A stretch of 64,000 nucleotides of DNA from Nonomuraea roseoviolacea subsp. carminata (GTDB lineage: Bacteria > Actinomycetota > Actinomycetes > Streptosporangiales > Streptosporangiaceae), in NCBI RefSeq assembly GCF_024172185.1, contig NZ_JAMZEC010000001.1, positions 6,975,001 through 7,039,000 on the forward strand, in the 5' to 3' direction. Under the pieces are notes generated by a model. It was not told the DNA's origin and made no database searches. It saw only the letters and a program-made list of their open reading frames with translations. A program made the translations under genes and the position numbers. How positions within the stretch are numbered: the stretch's first letter is position 1; each line of letters opens with the position of its first letter. Shown in pieces: positions 57,860-64,000 of this stretch.

Positions 57860-59788
57860 GTGCGGGCCGGAGACCGGCTGGTGATGGACGCGGTACGGCG
57901 CGGCGGGTCATGGCCCGTGGTGCTGGCCGTCACGGCCGTCGCCGGGGCCGCCGCCGAGCTGGCCCTGCCGTACGCGGCGGGCCGCACCGTCGACGCCCTC
58001 ACCGGATCGCTCGCGGGCGGGACCACGGCTTCTTCCGACGGCGTTCTCACCGGGCTCATGGAAGCTTTCGCGGGCCGCGCCGGGGGCTGGCTGGTCGCCT
58101 GCGTCGCGCTCGTCGCGTGCGTCATGCTGTGCGAGAGCGTCGGCGTGTGGGCGCGCGGCGCGAGCGGCGCCCGCGCCGCGGCCCTGCTCCGGCTCCGGGT
58201 GCTGCGCCACGTGCTCGGCGCCGGGCCCGCCGCCACCCGCCGCTTCCCCGAGGGTGAGCTGGCCACCCGGGCCGGGCTCAACGCCGAGGAGGCGGGCCGC
58301 GCCCCGGAGACGGTCACCGGCGCGCTCGCGCTGCTCGTCCCGACGGCCGGCGCGCTCGTCGCGCTCACCCTCATCCACCCCGTCCTCACCGTCGCCCTGG
58401 CCGCCGGGATCGTCCTCGTGCTGTTGGTGCTGCGCGGGTTCCTCCGTACGACGACGGCCATCGCGGGCGGGTACCAGGAGGCGCAGGGCGAGATCGCCGC
58501 CCGGCTCGTCGGCGCCCTGGACGGCGCCCGCACCATCGCGGCGGCGGGCACCGCCGGCCGCGAGGCCGACCGCGTCCTCGCGCCCCTGGAGAAGTTGCGC
58601 CGGCACGGCCTGGCCCTGTGGCGGGCGAACGCCTCGGCCGGTGTCCGCGCCGGGCTGGTCGTGCCGCTGGCCGAGGTGGCGGTGCTGGCGGCGGGCGGGC
58701 TTCTGCTGGCCTCGGGCGAGCTGACGGTGGGGGAGCTGTACGCGGCGGCGAGGTACGCGGTGCTGGGGTCGGCGCTCAGCACGGGGCTGGGACTGGCCGG
58801 GGCGCTGGCCCGGGCCCGCTCGGCTGGCGCCCGCCTGGCCGACCTCCTCGCGATCCCGCGTCCCGCTCACGGCTCCCGCTCTCCCGCCGGTCCGCCCACC
58901 GCCTCCGCCGCTTCGGACGGGAGGACGCCTTCGGACGGGGAGACGCTGCCGTTGGGCGGCGTGCTGGACGGGGGGTCGGGCACGCTGGAGTTCCGCGGGG
59001 TTGCGGCGCACGGGCTCTCGGTCGGGGACCTCGTCATCCCCGGCGGGTCGGTGACGGCGGTCGTGGGACGCTCGGGCTCGGGCAAGTCGCTGCTCACCGC
59101 GCTGGCGGCCCGCCTGCTCGACCCCGAGCGCGGGACGATCCTCCTGGACGGCGTGCCGCTGCCCGAACTCTCGCACGACGCGCTGCGGCGCGCGATCGGC
59201 TGCGCCTTCGACCGGCCCGTGCTGGTCGGCGACACCATCGGCGACGCCATCGCCCTCGGCCTCCCTGGCGCGGCGCCGGATGCCGCGACGTCCGAAGCCC
59301 CGGGCGCGGCGCCGGGGGCCGTCGTGGCGGCGGCAGCGGCGGCCAGGGCCGACGGTTTCGTGCGGCGGCTGCCCCAGGGGTACGCCACCCCCATCCCCGA
59401 CGCGCCCCTGTCCGGCGGCGAACGGCAGCGGATCGGCCTGGCCCGCGCCTTCGCCCAGGCCGGACGCCTGCTCGTCCTGGACGACGCCACCAGCAGCCTC
59501 GACACCGTCACCGAACGCCAGGTGGGCCGGGCCCTCACCGCCGACCCCGCCGGCCGCACCCGCCTGATCGCCGCGCACCGCGTCGCCACGGCCGCCCGCG
59601 CGAGCCTGGTCGTCTGGCTGGACGACGGCACCGTACGCGCCACGGGAACCCACGCCGACCTCTGGCACGACCCGTCGTACCGCGCGGTCTTCCAGGACCC
59701 GGCCCCCGACCAGGAGACCCCGGAGGTCCACGAGGCTCCCGAGAACCAGATCCCCCGGCGGGCGGTCGTCCAGGAGAAGACCCCATGA
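57860..59788 (+). CDS. ABC exporter half-transporter 1 of the lanthipeptide cluster
   Basis: A 642-residue protein with an N-terminal membrane domain of about six helices (residues 15-310) and a C-terminal ATPase. Walker A is GRSGSGKS (Lys409), the signature LSGGERQRIGLARAFA and Walker B LLVLDDATSSLD. A Pro/Ser-rich linker joins the domains. GTG at 57860 has GGGAGGCGGGG upstream. It overlaps the second half-transporter by 4 nt; the two likely form a heterodimer like RamA/RamB. No peptidase C39 domain is present, so the leader is removed by another enzyme. Confidence 0.9.
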   Translation: MRAGDRLVMDAVRRGGSWPVVLAVTAVAGAAAELALPYAAGRTVDALTGSLAGGTTASSDGVLTGLMEAFAGRAGGWLVACVALVACVMLCESVGVWARGASGARAAALLRLRVLRHVLGAGPAATRRFPEGELATRAGLNAEEAGRAPETVTGALALLVPTAGALVALTLIHPVLTVALAAGIVLVLLVLRGFLRTTTAIAGGYQEAQGEIAARLVGALDGARTIAAAGTAGREADRVLAPLEKLRRHGLALWRANASAGVRAGLVVPLAEVAVLAAGGLLLASGELTVGELYAAARYAVLGSALSTGLGLAGALARARSAGARLADLLAIPRPAHGSRSPAGPPTASAASDGRTPSDGETLPLGGVLDGGSGTLEFRGVAAHGLSVGDLVIPGGSVTAVVGRSGSGKSLLTALAARLLDPERGTILLDGVPLPELSHDALRRAIGCAFDRPVLVGDTIGDAIALGLPGAAPDAATSEAPGAAPGAVVAAAAAARADGFVRRLPQGYATPIPDAPLSGGERQRIGLARAFAQAGRLLVLDDATSSLDTVTERQVGRALTADPAGRTRLIAAHRVATAARASLVVWLDDGTVRATGTHADLWHDPSYRAVFQDPAPDQETPEVHEAPENQIPRRAVVQEKTP

Positions 59789-61497
59789 CCGCCGCGCGCC
59801 GCGGCACCGCGACCGCGCCCCTCCGGCGGGCGTTGCGACGGCACCCCTCCCAGCTCGCCCGCATCGCCGCCTGGTCGGCCCTGGAGGCCGTGCCCGCGTT
59901 CCTCATCGGGCACGCCGTGGCCCGCGCCATCGAGGACGGCTTCGCGGCGGGCCGCCCCGGCACCGGCCTGGCGTGGCTGGCCGCGCTCGGCGCGGCGTGG
60001 CTGGTCGCCGCCGTCGCCGCGCGCCAGATCGTGCTCGCCGTGGCCGCCGTCGCCGAACCGTTCCGCGACGACCTGCTCGCCGTCGTCGTCCACGGCGCCG
60101 TACGCCGGGCCGCCGCCACGGCCGGCGCGCGGCGGGACAGCGCCGCCGTCACCCGCGCCGGACTCCAGGTCGAGCTGGCCAGGGACGCGTTCGCGGCGGT
60201 GGTGACGACGGTCAGGGGATTCTTGTTCACCGTGGTCAGCGTCGTGCTCGGCCTGCTCACGCTGGCGCCGGGCGCGGCGGCGCTGGTGCTGCCGCCGTTC
60301 GCCGCCGGGCTGGGACTGTTCCTGGCGTCGCTGCCGGCGCTGGCGCGCAGGCAGCGCGCGTTCCTGATGGCCGACGAGCGGCTCGCCGAGGCGACGACCG
60401 CCACGATGGGCGGGCTGCGCGACATCGCCGCCTGCGGCGCGGAGCGGCGGGAGGGCGACCGGCTGGCGGCGCGCGTCGCGGAACAGGCCGCGGCGGCGCG
60501 CGCCCTGGCCCGCGTCACGGCGGTCCGCACGGCCGCGCTGGCCGTGGGCGGGTGGCTGCCCGTCCTGCTGCTCCTCGCCGGGACGCCGTGGCTGCTGCGC
60601 GGCGGGGCCGGCGCGGGCGTCGTGGTGGGCGCGCTGGCGTACGTCACCCAGTCGCTCGCGCCCGCGCTCGGCGGGCTCGTGCAGGGCCTCGGCGTCAGCG
60701 GCGTGCGGCTGGCGGCGACGCTGGACCGCATCGCCGCCTCGGGAGCGGACGAGGAACCGCCGGTCCCGCGGCTGCGGCCCGCGGGCGCGGAGGTCCGGCT
60801 GAGCGGGGTCACGTTCGCGTACGGGCCGCACGCGCGGCCGGTCGTGGCGGACCTCGACCTGCGCGTCCCGGAAGGGGAGCACCTGGCGGTGGTCGGGCCC
60901 AGCGGGGCGGGCAAGTCCACGCTGGCGGCCCTCGTCAGCGGCCTGCTGCGGCCCGGCGCGGGGGAGGCGCTGATCGGCGGGGTCCCGGCCGCGTGCGCGG
61001 ACCCGTCCGCCCGGGTCCTCATCCCCCAGGAGGCGTACGTCTTCCGCGGCACCCTCCGCGACAACCTCACGTACCTGGCGCCGGAAGGAGTCCCGGAAGA
61101 GGATCTGGGCCGGGCCGTGGCGGCGCTCGGGGCGGAGGACCTGGTGGAGGCGGCCGGCGGGTACGACGCGCCGCTCGACCCCGCCGCCCTGTCCGCCGGG
61201 CGGCGTCAGCTCGTCGCCCTCGTCCGCGCCTACCTGTCGCCCGCCCGCCTCGTCGTCCTCGACGAGGCCACGTCCTGCCTCGACCCGGCCGCCGAGGCGC
61301 GGGTGGAGCGGGCCTTCGCCCGGCGCGGCGGCACGCTCGTCGTGGTCGCGCACCGCATCACCTCCGCGCGGCGCGCCGGCCGCGTCCTGCTCATGGACGG
61401 GCCGGACGTGCGCACCGGCACGCACGACGAGCTCGTCCGCACCGCCCCCCTGTACGCCGACCTGGTCGGCCACTGGCAACCGGAGCCCGTTTCATGA
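59785..61497 (+). CDS. ABC exporter half-transporter 2 of the lanthipeptide cluster
   Basis: A 570-residue half-transporter. Six helices lie in residues 25-310 and the ATPase has Walker A GPSGAGKS, an unusual signature LSAGRRQLVALVRAYL where LSGGQ is expected, and Walker B LVVLDEATSCLD. The altered signature suggests one weak ATP site in the heterodimer, as seen in many asymmetric exporters. ATG 59785 overlaps the first half-transporter; its own stop overlaps the prolyl oligopeptidase (ATGA), so the whole set is coupled. Confidence 0.9.
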   Translation: MTAARRGTATAPLRRALRRHPSQLARIAAWSALEAVPAFLIGHAVARAIEDGFAAGRPGTGLAWLAALGAAWLVAAVAARQIVLAVAAVAEPFRDDLLAVVVHGAVRRAAATAGARRDSAAVTRAGLQVELARDAFAAVVTTVRGFLFTVVSVVLGLLTLAPGAAALVLPPFAAGLGLFLASLPALARRQRAFLMADERLAEATTATMGGLRDIAACGAERREGDRLAARVAEQAAAARALARVTAVRTAALAVGGWLPVLLLLAGTPWLLRGGAGAGVVVGALAYVTQSLAPALGGLVQGLGVSGVRLAATLDRIAASGADEEPPVPRLRPAGAEVRLSGVTFAYGPHARPVVADLDLRVPEGEHLAVVGPSGAGKSTLAALVSGLLRPGAGEALIGGVPAACADPSARVLIPQEAYVFRGTLRDNLTYLAPEGVPEEDLGRAVAALGAEDLVEAAGGYDAPLDPAALSAGRRQLVALVRAYLSPARLVVLDEATSCLDPAAEARVERAFARRGGTLVVVAHRITSARRAGRVLLMDGPDVRTGTHDELVRTAPLYADLVGHWQPEPVS

Positions 61498-63485
61498 AAT
61501 ATCCGGACGCGCCGCGTCTGCCGCACATCGACCACCTCCACGGCCACGAGGTCGCCGACCCGTACCGCTGGCTGGAGGACCCCGCCACCTCCGGAACCCG
61601 CGCCTGGCAGCAGGCCCAGGACCGGCTGTGGCGCGAGCACGCCGCCGCGCTGCCGCTGCGCGACCGGTTCGAGGCGCGCCTGATGGAGCTGAGCGCCGCC
61701 GGCCTGGTCACGCCGCCGCTGTGGCGCGGCGGGCGCCGCTTCCACCTGGCCCAGTCCGCGGGGCAGGAGCACCCGGTGCTGCACCTCGACGGCGTGCCGG
61801 TCCTCGACCCGTCGGCGCTCGACCCGTCGGGCCTGACCACGCTCGACGGCTGGCAGCCGGACCACGACGGCCGCCTGCTCGCCTACCAGGTGTCCCGGCG
61901 CGGCGACGAGCGCGCCGACCTGCTCGTCCTCGACCTGGACACCGGCCGGCCGGTGGACGGCCCGATCGGCGGCTGCCGCTACTCGCCGGTCGCGTGGCTG
62001 CCCGGCGGCGACGCCTTCTACTACGTCCGCTTCCGCCGCGGCGTCTACCTGCACCGCCTCGGCGACCCGGCCGACGTGGAGGTGTTCACGCGGGGCGCCG
62101 TCGCGTACGGGCTGCAGACCAGCGGCGACGGCCGGTGGCTGACCATCACCGCGGGCACCCGGGCGGGCAACGGCGCCTGGCTGGCCGACCTGTCCGCCGG
62201 CGACCCCGCCCGGCTCGACCCGCGCCCCGTCCACGAAGCGGGACGCGAGCGGGACGCCCGCACCGAGGCGGCCGTCGGCCCCGACGGCCGCCTCTACGTC
62301 CTGACCGACCAGGACGCCCCGCGCCGCAGGCTCTGCGTCGCCGACCCGGCGGAACCGTCGGCGTGGAAGGAGCTGATCCCGGAGGACGGGGCGGCGGTGC
62401 TGGGCGCGTTCACCGTCCTGGACGGCGACCGGCTGCTCGTCGCCCGCACCCGCCACGCCGTCGGCGAGATCGGCGTCCACGACGCGGCCACGGGGGAGCG
62501 GCTGGCGGAGGTGCCCCTGCCGGGCAGCGGCACCGTCACCGCCCTGACCGCGCGTCCGGACGGCGGCCACGAGGCGTGGTTCGGCTACACCGACGCCGTG
62601 ACCCCCGCCGAGGTGTGGCGCTACGACGCCCGCGACGGCGCCGCGACCCGCTGGGCGACCGCGCCCGGGCACGTGCCGTTCACGGAGGTGGAGAGCCGGC
62701 ACGTCGAGTACACCTCCGCCGACGGCACGCGCGTGCGCATGGTGGTCTCCGCCCTGCCCGGCCGTGACGGGCCGCGGCCGGCGATCCTCACCGGGTACGG
62801 CGGGTTCGGGGTGCCGCTCACGCCCGCGTACGCCGCCGACTCGCGCGCCTGGGTGGAGGCGGGCGGCGTCCTCGCCGTGGCGCAGCTGCGCGGGGGCGGC
62901 GAGGAGGGGGAGTCCTGGCACCGCGACGGCATGCTGGGCCGCAAGCAGAACGTCTTCGCCGACTTCGAGGCCGCCGCCGAGAAGCTGGTCGCCGACGGCT
63001 GGACGGAGCCGGGCCGCCTGGCGGCCTGGGGCGAGTCGAACGGCGGCCTGCTCGTCGGCGCCGCCCTGACCCGCCGCCCCGACCTGTTCGCCGCCGTCAT
63101 CTGCTCGGCCGGGCTGCTCGACATGGTCCGCTACGAACGCTCCGGCCTCGGCGCCTCCTGGGCGACGGAGTACGGCACGGCCGCCGACCCGGAGCAGCTC
63201 GCCTGGCTGCTCGGCTACTCGCCCTACCACCACGTCCGCGAGGGGGTCGCGTACCCGGCGACGCTCTTCACGGTCTCGGGCGGCGACTCGCGGGTGGACC
63301 CGATGCACGCCCGCAAGATGTGCGCGGCCCTCCAGGCGGCGACGACGGGGGAGGGGCCGGTGCTGCTGCGCCACGACCCCGACGTCGGCCACGGCGCCCG
63401 CGCGGTCAGCCGCTCGGTCGCGCTCGCCGCCGACGTCCTCGCCTTCGCCGCCGCCCACACCGGCCTCACTCCGACGACCGACTGA
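61494..63485 (+). CDS. Prolyl oligopeptidase, probable lanthipeptide leader peptidase
   Basis: A 663-residue S9A-type peptidase. The N-terminal part begins with the family HGHEVADPYRWLEDP and forms a beta-propeller (residues 80-390). The hydrolase domain has the triad Ser515 in GESNGGLL, Asp598 in GGDSRV and His633 in DVGHGAR. YGGFGVPLTP and GGGEEGESWHRDG are conserved. It is fused by overlap to the exporter genes. A prolyl oligopeptidase in class III clusters (FlaP of Kribbella) removes the leader after Pro, which fits Pro12 of the LanA here. No signal peptide, so it acts in the cytoplasm. Confidence 0.9.
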   Translation: MKYPDAPRLPHIDHLHGHEVADPYRWLEDPATSGTRAWQQAQDRLWREHAAALPLRDRFEARLMELSAAGLVTPPLWRGGRRFHLAQSAGQEHPVLHLDGVPVLDPSALDPSGLTTLDGWQPDHDGRLLAYQVSRRGDERADLLVLDLDTGRPVDGPIGGCRYSPVAWLPGGDAFYYVRFRRGVYLHRLGDPADVEVFTRGAVAYGLQTSGDGRWLTITAGTRAGNGAWLADLSAGDPARLDPRPVHEAGRERDARTEAAVGPDGRLYVLTDQDAPRRRLCVADPAEPSAWKELIPEDGAAVLGAFTVLDGDRLLVARTRHAVGEIGVHDAATGERLAEVPLPGSGTVTALTARPDGGHEAWFGYTDAVTPAEVWRYDARDGAATRWATAPGHVPFTEVESRHVEYTSADGTRVRMVVSALPGRDGPRPAILTGYGGFGVPLTPAYAADSRAWVEAGGVLAVAQLRGGGEEGESWHRDGMLGRKQNVFADFEAAAEKLVADGWTEPGRLAAWGESNGGLLVGAALTRRPDLFAAVICSAGLLDMVRYERSGLGASWATEYGTAADPEQLAWLLGYSPYHHVREGVAYPATLFTVSGGDSRVDPMHARKMCAALQAATTGEGPVLLRHDPDVGHGARAVSRSVALAADVLAFAAAHTGLTPTTD

Positions 63486-63495
63486 GCCGGAAGGG

Positions 63496-64000
63496 TCAGA
63501 TCCAGCCGGACTCGCGGGCGATGCGGATCGCGTCGATGCGGCTGCGGGCGCCGAGCTTGGAGGTGGTGCGGTGCAGGTAGTTGCGGACCGTTCCCTCCGA
63601 CAGGAACAGCGAGGCCGCGATCTCCGCCACCGGGGCGCCCTCGGCCGCCGCACCGATCACGTCGAGCTCCCGGGGCGTCAGCGGGGGCTCCAGCGGTCTC
63701 ATCGCGGCGATGGCCAGCTCGGAGTCGATGACCCGCTCGCCGGCGGCCACCCGGCGGATGGCGTCGGCGAGCTGGTGCGGCGGCGCGTCCTTGGCCATGA
63801 AGCCGCGCACGTGCACGTCCAGCGCCCGCCGCAGCAGGCCGGGCGTGCCGACGCCGGTCAGGATGAGGACGCCGCAGTGCGGCAGCTCCTCGTGCAGCTC
63901 CCCGGCCGCCTCCAGGCCGTCCTTGCCGGGCAGGGAGACGTCGATGACGGCCACGTCGGCCCCGGAGGAGCGGGCGGCGGGGACGATCCTGTCCCCCCGG
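63496..64000 (-). CDS. NarL/LuxR-family response regulator (partial, N-terminus outside window)
   Basis: About 168 residues visible. Receiver remnant: VAVIDVSLPGKDGLEAAGEL with the phospho-acceptor Asp, LILTGVGTPGLLRRALD, and FMAKDAPPHQLADAIRRVAAG with the conserved Lys. The C-terminal LuxR HTH is LTPRELDVIGAAAEGAPVAEIAASLFLSEGTVRNYLHRTTSKLGARSRIDAIR. The gene runs convergent to the peptidase with 10 nt between stops. It may pair with the sensor kinase at 53542, or with a kinase beyond the edge. RamR, activator of SapB, is of the same type. Confidence 0.9.
   Translation of the reverse strand, partial: RGDRIVPAARSSGADVAVIDVSLPGKDGLEAAGELHEELPHCGVLILTGVGTPGLLRRALDVHVRGFMAKDAPPHQLADAIRRVAAGERVIDSELAIAAMRPLEPPLTPRELDVIGAAAEGAPVAEIAASLFLSEGTVRNYLHRTTSKLGARSRIDAIRIARESGWI

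Overview
The window is chromosomal DNA from a high-GC actinomycete. Evidence: G/C-saturated third codon positions, many GTG starts, ATGA/GTGA operon overlaps, SigE-type sigma factor, a CvnA-D conservon, a SARP regulator, a wax-ester synthase and two actinomycete-style natural product loci. A filamentous genus of the Streptosporangiaceae/Streptomyces kind is likely, but no rRNA or marker gene allows a name. I found no tRNA, rRNA, CRISPR array, transposase or phage structural gene.

Layout. 0-8 kb: lipid kinase, GlxA regulator with an isochorismatase-family hydrolase, SigE-family sigma factor with a probable anti-sigma partner, a MazG-like protein, and an SDR/TetR divergent pair with two near-identical operators. 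8-11 kb: overlapping genes for a small holin-like membrane protein, a repeat-containing DUF3618 protein, a YihY/BrkB membrane protein and a chagasin-like lipoprotein. 11-17 kb: DUF1838 and HIT proteins, a LytS/LytTR two-component system joined to a DUF485-like protein and a sodium:solute symporter, then pirin and a TPR protein. 17-25 kb: LacI regulator, trans-sulfuration PLP enzyme and a sugar ABC importer, then a second DUF485/ActP-type symporter pair behind a CRP-like site and a hairpin that could cover its ribosome binding site.

25-33 kb: the conservon cvnABCD beside a terpenoid locus. That locus has a class I terpene synthase with a leaderless promoter, a class II cyclase with a DxDTT motif, and a P450 overlapping the cyclase. 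33-45 kb is mixed metabolism and regulation: aldo/keto reductase, TetR regulators, hydrolases, wax-ester synthase, sulfite-oxidase-like enzyme, NmrA-like protein under a textbook TetR-operator promoter, phosphotransferase, FAD monooxygenase and an MBL-fold protein. 46-53 kb: PolX, a secreted serine hydrolase, a SARP regulator broken by a one-base frameshift, and a second aldo/keto reductase.

53.5-64 kb holds the most interesting system: a class III lanthipeptide cluster. It runs sensor kinase, lanKC, a 43-residue precursor gene (57628-57759) that is easily missed, a strong hairpin, two ABC exporters and a prolyl oligopeptidase that probably removes the leader. A NarL/LuxR-type response regulator runs off the right edge. 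The predicted core has two S-x-x-S/T-x-x-x-C ring motifs, the SapB/labyrinthopeptin pattern. LanKC would phosphorylate and eliminate Ser/Thr and cyclise, the ABC proteins would export, and the peptidase would mature the product.
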